Assembly: GCA_040285825.1 (NCBI GenBank)
Contig: JAUPSS010000003.1
Span: 2,666,001 to 2,730,000, forward strand
Source of the DNA: Eukaryota sp. TZLM1-RC
Taxonomy: Eukaryota; Metamonada: BaSk clade
Reading direction: 5' to 3'
DNA: 64,000 nucleotides
Position 1 is the first letter of the stretch, and each line of letters begins with the position of its first letter. This document shows positions 10,121 to 22,616 of this stretch, piece by piece. Made by a program: the position numbers and the translations under genes. The notes under the pieces are model-generated. The model was not told the origin of the DNA. It saw nothing but the letters and a program-made list of their open reading frames with translations, and ran no database searches.

Positions 10121-11017
10121 CTAAACAAAACTCTGAAGGGAATCGAAAACTTCTTCAATATATTGGGATTCATTTTGACGCAAATAAGTGTGAGTTTCCA
10201 TTTGATATACCCCATCACAATCAACTTCCATAGCATCAGCAGCATATTCATTGGACCAGTTTGGAGAGGCGAGGTCCATTCTGTCTTCCATTACCCGATA
10301 CTCTAATCGTTTCAGAGCAATGGTAATCTGAACAGAAAGCTTTGCCATCATGCCGATAATGTTGAATCCTACTTCAGACCATAGTCCTAGTTGCCCAATA
10401 TCAAAACCATCATGACTGAGAACCCATAGGATTGGGAAAGGAGTCCATGTGATTACAGTAAGGAGAGAGAGACTTCTCAGAGAAGAAGAACCTTTAAACA
10501 AAGATTCCTTTCCTCCAGAACATGTTTTGACAAGGTTGTTTAGGTTAATCCCCATTAGGACAAAGTGTATACAGCCAAAAGCAAAGAAGATAGCTTTCCA
10601 CTTCACACTGCTGGACAATGCGCCAAGAAGACCAGCAAAATTAGTGATGAAAACGTGAAACACCATGAGCATTGGCTTTAGTTGTCCTACATCAGCTATG
10701 ATTCCAAGCTGAATTTGTAGTAGTGGACATGTGATACACCAGTCAATGTACCGAGATATATTTACTGGATTGTTGTGGTTTTCAAAGTCAAAGAGGTCAC
10801 TGATACTGAGTAAAATACAAGTACCAGAAATAAACGCGATAATCGCTGAAAGTCCGTTTAAAGAAGACGCTTTGTTGGTAAGTCGTACACAAACGTCATT
10901 TGAACTAGTCGAACATTGTTCAGGTTTAGTGGGATAAAACGATTTGAAGTAGAAAACACATCCTGTTATGAAAAAAACACTGAGGGTGAAGACATCAGCG
11001 ATACCTGAAGGAGGCAT
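10121..11017 (-). CDS. Microbial (type I) rhodopsin
   Basis: 298 aa, ATG at 11017, no intron, seven predicted membrane helices. Helix C carries SRYIDWCITCPLLQIQL, aligning with R82, D85, T89 and D96 of bacteriorhodopsin as R89, D92, T96 and Q103 (a D-T-Q motif). Helix F keeps WTPFPILWVL (W182, P186, W189 equivalents). Helix G has the retinal Schiff-base lysine K226 in GMMAKL. The residue at the D212 position is Gly222, so one of the two usual counterions is missing. An N-terminal helix is followed by a Cys-containing loop, and a 60-residue acidic cytoplasmic tail follows helix G. Expected role: retinal-based light-driven transport or sensing in a membrane. With Gln at the donor position a fast outward proton pump is less likely and a sensor is possible, but this is inference. 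Confidence 0.85.
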   Translation of the reverse strand: MPPSGIADVFTLSVFFITGCVFYFKSFYPTKPEQCSTSSNDVCVRLTNKASSLNGLSAIIAFISGTCILLSISDLFDFENHNNPVNISRYIDWCITCPLLQIQLGIIADVGQLKPMLMVFHVFITNFAGLLGALSSSVKWKAIFFAFGCIHFVLMGINLNNLVKTCSGGKESLFKGSSSLRSLSLLTVITWTPFPILWVLSHDGFDIGQLGLWSEVGFNIIGMMAKLSVQITIALKRLEYRVMEDRMDLASPNWSNEYAADAMEVDCDGVYQMETHTYLRQNESQYIEEVFDSLQSFV

Positions 11018-11395
11018 TCAGTGAGCTACTACTGCTGATGAAATCAGGCAGGAATAGCTGTAAAAAGGAAAGAACAAACTTGAAACAAACTTTTATGATT
11101 TTCATGATTATGGTGATTTGTTTGAAAATAATTGTACTTTAGAAGTGATAGTTTTACAAAATAATAGTATGGTTAGAGGACATCATCATCGAGATGGTAG
11201 AATGATCGAAGTCATGATGTGTGATGAAACAAAAATAGATTAAAAGAATGGTAATATGTGCAACATTGAATCATTGTTACAAATATTGTCTATAACAATG
11301 AAATAAGTGTCCTTTTTGCACCGATGAGAGAGACTGAGTTTTTGAGAAGTGGAAGATTTTCTCCTTGATACCTTTTTCTTTGAACCTTTGTCAAC
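11018..11395. other. Upstream region of the rhodopsin gene, no gene seen
   Basis: Holds the 5' flank of the minus-strand rhodopsin and the 3' flank of the Fanzor remnant. I see no defined promoter motif. Confidence 0.4.
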
Positions 11396-13067
11396 CTATG
11401 CTCTCTGTAGGTATATCGGTCTATCTCCACCTTTTACATGTGCTTCCATCACTGCCAACATATTGAGCGAAGCATTTCGGTCTCTATTCCACAAACTTTC
11501 GCATGATTCACACATGGTAAGCCCGTGAATAGACATCTCATGCCTCTTTAGTGGCCTTGGCTTTCTGCACCATTGGAGTGTTTCAACTGTTTTCTCCGCT
11601 TTCTTACAGTTGAAACAAAGCAAACTGGTTCGAAACTCATCAATCAAAAAGACCTTATAACCAGCCTTTTTAAATAGAATTCTCAAACCTTTTCCTTTGG
11701 TAGGTTCTTTGAATTTCATGTGTTTCCGTTGTTCCCAGTCTCTGATTCCAATAACTACTTGGCCTGGATCACCAATTTCTGATTTGAATCTCTGGATCAT
11801 CTTTGCCTCAGATCTTGTGCGATTAATCTCAGCCCACCATCTTAGTTTCCTAAATATTTTTTGATGATAGACTTCACCAACAATAATATTCACCAAATTC
11901 TTTTGTTTGATATATGCCATAAATCTATCAAACCTGCAGCTTCTGGAATTGAATTGGGATAAAGTTGCTTCCCATACTGCCACAGATTTAGTTTTTTGTT
12001 CATTGTTATAATTGATAAATAGTTCTTCTTATCTTGCTTTTTCAGAACGTTATTGTTTCTCTTTACATTATAGAAAACATCAACAAAACGATATAAGTAA
12101 TCAAAGAAGAACTCCTGGATATATGGTTATATATGGTTTTGAAATTCACAATCAGTTTGTCAATTGTGTTATACAAAATATTACTTAATCCTATTTTTAA
12201 TAAAACTTTTGGAACAAGTTTTTCTTTAAAGTGTGGGTGATAGAATTCCAACAACGGACAACAACGATGATGTTCCAAAGCTGTTTTTGTCTTTGCGTTA
12301 AGGGAACTTCCCTCCTCACTTTGGGACGTGACCACAAGAAAAACGTCACGAAATAATTGGGTTTCAATTTTTGGTAAAATATCATTTGGGTTTAAGTCAA
12401 AAAGATGCAAATAATAACCACAAATGAATTCTAAACCAACAATAGAAATTTCCTGACACCTAATTACTGCCTCATCGATAACGTCAAGCATTTTCAAATC
12501 TCTGATGACTTTTTTAGCCTGCCCCTATAACCATCATAAGGTTTATGTTTAACAGTTTCCATGAAATGGTCATTGTTAAAAAAATTAAATAATTTCATTG
12601 CTAATTCTGTATCCCTCAAACAATAAACTGCAACAACAGTTCTTTTTTGGGATAAGGATAAATCTGAGAAGGGATCATCTTCTTGAACCTTCCAATACTT
12701 TGCAATATACTGAGCATCAAGGCCAATTGTACTTTCCCCTAATAAAATTTTAGAAACTGTGTTTAGTTTGCGTGGTTGATAATAACTTGGGTAAATACTA
12801 CAAGGTACAACAACAAATCGACCAGCAATTCAAGGGTTCAAGTGTTTGTGATTCAATTCTATTACATTTGAGTTATAGTATTGAACCCATTCACTAGCAT
12901 CGATTTCACCCTGAAAAAGTCCTCATTTTCGGAATGTTTGATAAAATGTGGGATGTCAAATGTCACAATATTGAAACCGCATATTATATGAGGATTGTAA
13001 GTTTTTAGAAATTATTTGATGTGGTTGACATCTTTGTATAATTTTCCACAATTGTTGTTGTTACTGA
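11396..13067 (-). pseudogene. B-family-type exonuclease fused to Fanzor1, broken (copy 1)
   Basis: Read 13067 to 11396. An exonuclease region comes first: YNPHIICGFNIVTFDIPHFI (Exo II, N-x2-3-FD) and VYCLRDTELAMKLF (Exo III, Y-x3-D). A Fanzor1 N-terminal region follows (12497-12063, LPKIETQLF; then FDYLYRFVDVFYN). After a deletion that removes RuvC-I, the Fanzor1 core resumes at 11983: SQFNSRSCRFDRFMAYIKQ, VVIGIRDW, KGLRILFKKAGYKVFLIDEF (RuvC-II Glu), RTSLLCFNC and MCESC zinc-finger cysteines, and WNRDRNASLNM (RuvC-III Asp present). Several stops and shifts are present. The Exo I part is cut off at 13068 by an inverted-repeat element. Fanzors are eukaryotic RNA-guided TnpB homologues; the exonuclease fusion is not one I know. 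Confidence 0.75.
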
Positions 13068-13193
13068 TTAACTAACTTGCTAGACAGATGAGGAATTTAC
13101 ATGATGACGTGGCATTTGTTCAAAAACAAGTATTTCTATTAATAAACCTCTTTTCTCTCTTTACTTCTTTGGTATTTCTGCCTAACGTCATCA
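13068..13193 (+). repeat. Left terminal inverted repeat
   Basis: Matches the reverse complement of 14214-14339 apart from a base near 13114 (GGCATTTG versus GGCACTTG) and one at the inner end (ACGTC versus ACGGC). Confidence 0.85.
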
Positions 13194-13297
13194 ATAATTA
13201 TTGGCCCTCATTGCAGATGAAATCTACACACGTACAACATCCGTCCCTTGCTTCTATGGAAGTGGATGATGTTCTGTTGTTCCTATAACAGTGGAAG

Positions 13298-13969
13298 GTG
13301 TACTCTTCTGTTACACCGAAAAAGGACCTTGTTCCAGGAAGGTTCCTCGTTGACCCCTTCTTGTTAGAATCATTGGTTCTCACAAGACCTGGGGTCGATT
13401 CATCCGATGAGGTGTTTCTGGATCATTTAAGATCCTCCATCTCGTTTTCCTCGTACGAGGAATTCAACTTGGTGATGTCTGAGTTGAAGGTTGATGTCCG
13501 TAAGGGCGACGTCCGTGAACGTATGTCCTGCTACCTGAGACATTTTCTTCAGGCGAAAAGCAGGGCTTCCGGACTGAAACTGCCTGACTCAGCCTTAATG
13601 ATCAGATTCGCCAAGGGTATTTTTCCATTAGGACTGCAGAAATCTCTGATTTCTCGAATTCCGGATGAGGTATTCCCCGATTTTCCTACATTGGTAAATA
13701 CCGCAGAGGATGAACGACTTGATTGCACGCGAGTAGCTTCTTGGAACAGGTCTTCAAAGACTGTTTCTGAAAATACCGACTCTGTGCGTCAAGCTGGTAT
13801 GAAGTCTCGTTCATCCCATAGGTCTCGCAATTTGACTGAAGGGACTTGTTTCAAATTTCACCAGAAAGGTCATCTAGCTCGTGATTGCCCCTCAAAAGTT
13901 AAGCACGAAGTCAATCATTTACGCCACGTGCCTCAGTATCTCACAAATCCCCTTTCTTCATTATGCTAA
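13298..13969 (+). CDS. Gag-like protein with degraded zinc knuckle
   Basis: About 223 aa, with a retrotransposon-gag-like helical region (LDHLRSSISFSSYEEFN, YLRHFLQAKSRASGL, IRFAKGIFPLGLQKSL). A basic Ser/Arg stretch and a CCHC-like knuckle CFKFHQKGHLARDC follow. The second knuckle Cys is Phe, so zinc binding is doubtful. There is no ATG at the head of the open frame. An ATG at 13257 could be joined through a possible 30-nt GT-AG intron (13263-13292), which would give MEWKVYSSV at the start. No protease, RT or integrase is adjacent. It may be a captured or domesticated gag, or a retrotransposon fragment. Confidence 0.5.
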   Translation: MYSSVTPKKDLVPGRFLVDPFLLESLVLTRPGVDSSDEVFLDHLRSSISFSSYEEFNLVMSELKVDVRKGDVRERMSCYLRHFLQAKSRASGLKLPDSALMIRFAKGIFPLGLQKSLISRIPDEVFPDFPTLVNTAEDERLDCTRVASWNRSSKTVSENTDSVRQAGMKSRSSHRSRNLTEGTCFKFHQKGHLARDCPSKVKHEVNHLRHVPQYLTNPLSSLC

Positions 13970-14213
13970 ATGGTTCACGAAACTGTTGAAAGAAAATGGG
14001 AAGAAGTAGTGTTGTTGTTACTGAACATATTGTTTCAAATACTGTACATTGTCCACAAGTATGACTAGTGTATTATTATACTATTATTGTATCTTAGTGA
14101 ACAACACATAAGATTTCATTGGTTGATTCAAAGGTATCATGATGAGAAGGAAGTGTTGTTCTAAAGGAATATTTTCATTTGACAAGCTTTTGATCTTCAT
14201 GGATATGGAATTG

Positions 14214-14339
14214 TGATGCCGTTAGGCAGAAATACCAAAGAAGTAAAGAGAGAAAAGAGGTTTATTAATAGAAATACTTGTTTTTGAACAAGTGCCACGT
14301 CATCATGTAAATTCCTCATCTGTCTAGCAAGTTAGTTAA
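14214..14339 (-). repeat. Right terminal inverted repeat
   Basis: Inverted partner of 13068-13193; ends in GTTAGTTAA. Confidence 0.85.
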
Positions 14340-14840
14340 AATGCATATGCGTTTTCAATAATAATGATAAAGTTTTTTGAAAATAAGAACGGAAAATTAT
14401 CCTTGTTGATGATGTATCAACAGTAAAACCCTAAACCACCTTGGAAGCCATAAATGTGATTAGAATTCATTGACGTGTTAAACGTTTTTCAAATCTATTG
14501 TCTCTTGATTCGTTCAGAATCTTTACCAGCACTGTTACAACTAAAAGAACCAATGGCTTGAAAAAATGATTCAAATTGAGCTAAATTATAATCTCAATAT
14601 ATTGTTAATACAAAAGGTCATCATTTTGACAAATGGCAAGTCTCCTGAGGCAAAGTTAGTTGACTCATCTTTTGTAGGGGTTTATGGTCGGAAAAATTCT
14701 GTCTTAGCATTGCATGATATATGATCAATTAAGCTTTAAGCTACTATAGTCCACGTTCATCTTCCAGTGGATGGTGTCACAGAGCCACCTTTCACTTTTA
14801 ATAACCTTCGTCTATGGATATAACCATTAAGATTGTTGAA
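14340..14840. other. No gene seen
   Basis: AT-rich sequence before the first long TTTA tract. No continuation of the interrupted exonuclease is convincing here. Confidence 0.4.
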
Positions 14841-14843
14841 AAC

Positions 14844-15119
<276 letters not shown>

Positions 15120-15171
15120 TGAATTAATTGAGTCTATTAATTTTATTTATTTATTTATTTATTTATTATAG

Positions 15172-15942
15172 AGTGACAACATACAGCCAAGAGCTAGAAC
15201 TTATAAGAAGAAAAATTCTCCACATCTACCCTTACACTTCTATATAACTTTTTGAATATCTGAGACAAGTATTTGGGAAAGCTTCGAAATAAAGCAAAGA
15301 TGATTCTATTACGCCAAATGGAGATGTTAAATAATCTGTTACGTTCAAGCCATAACTTGGCAAAAGAATCAAAAAACTTTTGACCTATCTTACCAATACT
15401 TCCAAAAATCGAAATTGCAAACGGAATGAAGACAAAAGAAGTGTATAAATTTTGATCAAGATTCCTCATTACTTCATCATACAACTGATTCTTACGTGCC
15501 TCCGCCTGACACAGATGCGAATTTTGATCATTAAAAACTGAAGACAAGTACACTTCTGCACAAGGGTCAACGGTAGTGAAATCAACAACCGCCTGAGATG
15601 AGTTAGTAAAGGGTACAATCAAATCTCCACGACGACAGTTGAAAATATCGTTATCACTGTAGTGTTTCAGTAGAGGTTCTATTTTCCCATTAACACCATG
15701 ACACCTAAACATCTCATATGTCACATCACGAACTGAATTGTGTAAGATTGACCTGAACTGAAGGAACTTTTTACAACTGACAATATGTTTGAAATCAGCT
15801 TTAGGTCTTTTAACACAGCAACAAACACTATTATCCAATAGTTCTGAGGGAAATAATCCAAGGCGAAGTCGCATATTCATTTTCCACGCATCATTGTCGA
15901 GATGAAGACCAAATGGTCTAGGCTGTTGCGTGATAAGAGCAA
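15172..15942 (-). mobile_element. LINE-B copy 1, 5'-truncated C-terminal part
   Basis: The minus-strand frame 15880-15194 (228 aa) has the LINE C-terminal layout: NMRLRLGLF, a Cys motif (CCCVKRPKADFKHIVSCKKF), the endonuclease RRGDLIVPF...VVDFTTVD, and a terminal IWRNRIIFALF helix. It is clearly diverged from copies 2 and 3. Homology ends at GATAAGAGCAA and passes straight into (TTTA)n, so the truncated 5' end lies in the tail repeat of the next copy. Confidence 0.85.
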
Positions 15943-18208
<2,266 letters not shown>

Positions 18209-18555
18209 TGTATTCTTCAATATTCATGGGCGGTAAACTTAAAATTGTTGCAAGCTCAGAATTTCACATTGATTGTCAATAGGAAAAAGTGCTTTTTATT
18301 AATTAAACGTGTTTTGTAAAAAGTTAAGAACTTGTATCACCATTCTATTGTTGTGACTTAATATGGCCTTATCAAGCTTGATATCCTGTGTTATAAATAC
18401 TCAAAGTTCCAATCTCTTATTGGTTCCAAGTCCTCTTGTGCTTATTCAGTAAAATTACTTATTTAAACTACAAATTGCGACTTGAAATTGTTAGTCTTTA
18501 TACACACCAGCTAATTGTCAATATGTGTCAATTTCTTCAACTAAAACGGTCACAT
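18209..18555. other. No gene seen
   Basis: Between the TTTA tract and the hairpin end of Fanzor copy 2. Nothing recognisable. Confidence 0.4.
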
Positions 18556-19300
18556 TGTACTGTGAATTTCACCTATCGTGCATTCCCATGTGAAATTCAC
18601 TCCTTTTTTCAACTTTCTCAATGTCTACTCAGAGGCTGTAAGAGTCGTGTAGCGTCAGTTGACAAAGACAATCATGATCAACCTCACAATAGGCAACCTC
18701 ACTTAAATACACCTACTGCTTTCATAGAACAGAGCCTCGCGACTTGATGTATCTAAGTGGATCTACTGAATGCTACTAAGACATCTGTAGAGCGGTCTCA
18801 AAAGTTTTTCAAAAAAAAATCAAAAATGAAATAAAAAACTCAAAATTAAATATCAGTTTTTCCAAAATTTTTGTTTCTGTATGTTCAGGTTCCCCATTCA
18901 TCTCCTCAACAGATCAGTTGAGCAAATATATCTTTCCGATTACAATTCCGCTTTCTTCTTAATTTGAATATTTTTTGTAGCGGATATAACACTGATATAA
19001 CACTGTCATATACTATTTGACACTCAGTACAAATACGCATCTGCCATAAGCCTGCTTGAATATTTTTGGCCATGCAACAACTTGACAGTTTGCTTGTATT
19101 GAATCAACTGTTTGACAAGTGTTTCACGTCCTTTTGATCACACAACCATTTTCTGAAAGTCCTTGCTGATCCATATCAATTAACTTTTCGGCAATGAGAA
19201 GGGAACTTGGCAGAACCCACAGCAAGATAGAGTTTTTCAGGATGTCCAACCAGCCTTTGAAATTTGCTGAGCCTCTCTCGGAACCGTCTCCCTTTTTTTC
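18556..19300 (-). mobile_element. Fanzor element copy 2, 3' part only
   Basis: Holds the terminal hairpin (18562-18572 with 18590-18600), the conserved 3' non-coding segment and the degraded C-terminal coding part up to about 19300. There the sequence switches to gypsy integrase. Relative to copy 3 it has an extra AT-rich stretch at about 18790-18870, shared with copy 1. Confidence 0.8.
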
Positions 19301-19495
19301 GTATGGAAAGTAACCTGTAATCGAACTCTTGGATGAGTTGATTAACAATTGTACATAGGGAATGTACTCTGACCATGCATCGTAGGCGTTAAAATCTACG
19401 AGCAGCTTCCTCAAATTCTGCAGAATGTTACGGTGACGGCGTTCGACTAAACCGTTGGACTGAGAGAAGTGAGGGACGGACTTTGAGACCCAGGG
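19301..19495 (-). mobile_element. Ty3/gypsy integrase fragment
   Basis: The minus strand reads SVPHFSQSNGLVERRHRNIL then LRKLLVDFNAYDAWSEYIP and VQLLINSSKSSITGYFPYE. This is the integrase core around the catalytic Glu, resembling but not identical to the element at 28.2-29.3 kb. It is a short relic fused to Fanzor copy 2. Confidence 0.75.
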
Positions 19496-20639
19496 AAATT
19501 GGCAGAACCCACAGCACGATAGAGTTCTAGACGCCCATAGAAGTTACTTGTTTAGAGGATGTACAGACAAGTTCCTTTTTGATGATGAAGTTGATATTTA
19601 TGTTCAACCAGAGGAGTCTCACAACCTTTCGAGCAAGACCACTTTGAGCTTCTTATCCAATGTAATTTCATCGCCTCAGTAAAATCACAAAATGTCAAGT
19701 TGTATGAAATTGATGAAAAGCCTTTGATAATGATGGGAAAACCAAAAGCAGTATCAAAAAACGTAATTTTACCGATTCTGCTTTTCAAAAGTGGTTTATG
19801 AAAGGAGTCAAAGCTTTTTTTCGAGTTTTAGTTGATTTGACCAAAAATGAATACGGTCTTTCAGTACAAAACGGCACTGAAAAGGAAGCTATGAGTTTTT
19901 CAATTGATACATCCTGAATTCAGCCTTTCAACTCAAGGATGGGTAGAATTCAAGTTGCTTTTCGAAACAAATCAAATCAACGATTTGACTATTGCCCCAC
20001 TCAATACTTGTACAAATTGTTAAAAAAAACCCGTATCTCCATTTGGGTGCTGCTGATGAAACAATACTTGAACAAATACTGCAAAATATGCAGCAACAAC
20101 AACTAAACAAGTACGAAAAATGCTAAAAAAAAACTTTGTTAGGCCCCTAAAATCACAAAGAGATAAAAATTCGCAAATTTTATCAGATTTCTATTAGCAT
20201 CATCTTCTGGACCAACCGTATACGCAGAAGCTGAAGATCAAGGAAATGCTGCTATCATTGTCGAACACTCACGTAGTTTTGAATGTTAATTAATTAGTTG
20301 TAAATAGCCAAAGTAGTTAATATATTGGCAGGCGTATTCTGTTGAGATTAGACAAAAGGACAACAAGCCTATCAGTGAACGAGAGATCAGTCCCAAAGTT
20401 ACCATAATGTTCGTTGGCACTGTTCAGAGAATGTTGACGTGAAGCAGGAAGAAGAGACTGTTGCATATGTAAACAATGAAAGATTATTGTAATTTATAGT
20501 GACAAAAAATAACCTTATTCTTGTCTATTTTGCTCGACCTACTCAAAAAGATTAGGATTACTTAAAAACGGTGAAACATAAAGCTTTCTGTTGAGCAAAC
20601 CCGTATGTTCAAACAACGAAATACAATCATAATTTCTCA
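19496..20639. other. Mosaic of small repeat scraps, no gene recognised
   Basis: A 35-bp piece at about 19499-19533 repeats part of the Fanzor coding sequence. The remainder has broken frames (one reads HLGAADETILEQILQNMQQQ, plus strand near 20040-20105) that I cannot assign. Confidence 0.4.
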
Positions 20640-21575
20640 AGCTCTATAAGCATGACAAAATCACTTGTGTTGGAGGAGCAAATGGGTAAAGAGAAGACTC
20701 TTTTCGAACACGTCGTCGTAAGATAGCAAAAAATGTTTCAATGGGATTAGATTCTAATGCGTATGGCGGTAAAATCATATATTTGAAACCTGTTTCCCGT
20801 ACTGCAATGAAAATATGAGGAGATTTGTGAATACGACAACCATCCATAATAAGCACTGATTTGGGACCAGGAAATTTGTCGGTTACGCCGGAAGAAATAA
20901 AAGCCTTCAAGAAACCTATGAATTATATCCGATTCAAATGTCCTTCCTTAACTTGCCCAGCAACATAACCAAATCGGTTGCTAGCCACTACTACAGAGAC
21001 AGTAGGGGACCAAATATATTGTAGTGTGAAAATGCTTTCTAATAAAAGAGAGTTTATCAACGAACAGTAACTGAGAATGTACTACAGGTCCCGTTACTGA
21101 GGAGAACTTTAAAGAAAACTACTTTATCAGACTTGCCTTGCATTTAGATACGAATACACGAGCAACCTTGTTACTATACCCCGCATCTTGAAAAATGTTA
21201 AAGATTGTACCTTCAGAAACTTCCTTCCCAAATGTCCTTTGGGTTTAAATCTTCATTTGGTATTAGAAAAGATGTGGGTTTTCATCATCGATGCACAAAA
21301 GAGTAGATATTTGTGTTGGCGTCCACAGCTTGGCCCTAGCTCGTCGATACGCACCCCACTGAGAAGGGTCGAACGATTGTTATAACCATCGGGAGATTGA
21401 AGCTTCAGAAACGCTAAATTGGTTGGCTGTTTGTTTCTGTGACTGTGATTGAAAGTAAAACGCTGCACATGCACGGGCTCTGGTATCTTCGGAACAGTGA
21501 AGATTAAGTGATAAAATGTCTTGAGCTGATTTTATAAAAGACAAAATGCGATATGTAAAAGGTATCACGCTTAAG
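20640..21575 (-). pseudogene. Tc1/mariner (IS630-type) transposase, decayed
   Basis: The minus-strand frame 20910-20644 carries the DDE core: LIMDGCRIHKSP (second Asp) and LPPYALESNPIETFFAILRR (Glu), spaced D-34-E. An N-terminal helix-turn-helix fragment (QKQTANQFSVSEASISRWL) lies upstream at 21568-21380. Stops and shifts separate the two. No clear terminal inverted repeats found. Confidence 0.75.
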
Positions 21576-21835
21576 AGAATGTTTGGAGGAAAACTGAAAT
21601 TTGGAATGTTTGCTGGAGTGGGGGAATATTATTCAAAATGAAAAAATTGAGCTGATTTTATAGAAGACAAAATGCGATATGTAAAAGGTATCACGCTTAA
21701 GAGAATGTTTGGAGGAAAACTGAAATTTGGAATGTTTGCTGGAGTGGGAGAATTGTCGTATTTATTGAATTTGCACACTTAATTAAATTAACTCAATACT
21801 AGTGGGAGAATATTATTCAAAATGAAAAAATCTGC
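21524..21835 (+). repeat. Tandem duplication, about 125-bp unit
   Basis: Two copies starting GAGCTGATTTTATA, at 21524 and 21649, with few differences. The second copy is interrupted by a 47-bp LINE stub at 21754-21800 and then continues as GAATATTATTCAAAATG. Confidence 0.85.
21754..21800 (-). mobile_element. Extremely 5'-truncated LINE-A insertion with 11-bp target-site duplication
   Basis: The insert is the reverse complement of the LINE-A 3' tail (ends of the copies at 9.4 and 53.18 kb). It is flanked by AGTGGGAGAAT on both sides (21743-21753 and 21801-21811), and the empty site is visible in the neighbouring tandem copy. Confidence 0.85.
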
Positions 21836-22335
21836 AACAGACCACCTAGTTTGACACTGATTCCATCTTCACGAATCCTAATAGCCTCATATCATTTTGA
21901 TATCCCGTTCTTTCTTCAGTTAAACGCTTTACTATCTGTCATAGGTGTTGAACGTCTAGTCCGTTTTGGGATATTGATGAATATGAAATTATAATACTCA
22001 ATACTACATATTCTGAATCAAAAAGAGTTCTTGATGTATCAGTTTCTATGTCATGAATATCATTGTGTGCATATGTTAACCGTTTTTCGGGAAAATGACA
22101 TTCGACTTTGCAAGCCTGGACGACATCTTCAACATGTTGGGAAGTTTCAAAGCCTATGCTGTTTAGACAAGTTGTAGTGGGTCGCAGTGAGACATACTAT
22201 GAAGAAGTTTGGGTTGGATGGGTTGTAACTCACTGTGAGTGGTACTGACCTCAAAACTGGAATGTTTTTATGTTGATTAGCGTTTGGATGTAGTGATATG
22301 CTTCAAATAGAACATTGTTTAAATAACATTGATTT
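21836..22335. other. No gene seen
   Basis: Short unrelated frames only. The right edge meets the hairpin end of Fanzor copy 3. Confidence 0.4.
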
Positions 22336-22339
22336 ACAA

Positions 22340-22616
22340 TCCTACTGTGAATTTCACTTATCATGCATTCCCCTGTGAAATTCACTCCTGTTTTCAACTC
22401 CCTCAGTGTCTACTCACAGGCTGTAAGAGACATGTAGCATCATTTGACAAAGACAATCATGATCTTCATCAATGGGCTACTCACTTAAATACACCTACTG
22501 CTTTCACAGAACAAAGCCTCGCGACTTGATGTATCTAAGTGGATCTACCAAATGCTACTAGGGCATTTGTAGATCGGTCTCAAAAGTTTTTGTTTCTGTA
22601 TGCTCAGGTTCCCCAT
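22340..22616 (-). ncRNA. Candidate Fanzor guide (omega-like) RNA region
   Basis: Non-coding sequence immediately 3' of the Fanzor stop codon, conserved in three copies even where the coding part is deleted. It holds two inverted repeats: 22482-22493 with 22530-22541 (CACTTAAATACA / TGTATCTAAGTG) and the terminal 22347-22357 with 22375-22385. TnpB and Fanzor guide RNAs are usually encoded at the 3' end of the ORF and flank. Transcription is inferred, not seen. Confidence 0.4.

Larger units (their letters stand above)
13068..14339. mobile_element. Element with 126-bp terminal inverted repeats and a gag-like ORF
   Basis: Arms 13068-13193 and 14214-14339 are inverted copies differing at only a couple of bases. 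The outer ends read TTAACTAACTTGC and its complement, so TTAA flanks both ends, as in a piggyBac-type target site or as part of the repeat. The interior carries one gag-like frame and no transposase. It interrupts the exo-Fanzor pseudogene. Confidence 0.7.

Noticed and set aside
11396-13067. Maverick/Polinton element, because of a DNA-polymerase-B-like exonuclease
   Set aside because: No polymerase palm motifs, integrase, packaging ATPase or capsid genes are present. The exonuclease runs directly into Fanzor sequence.
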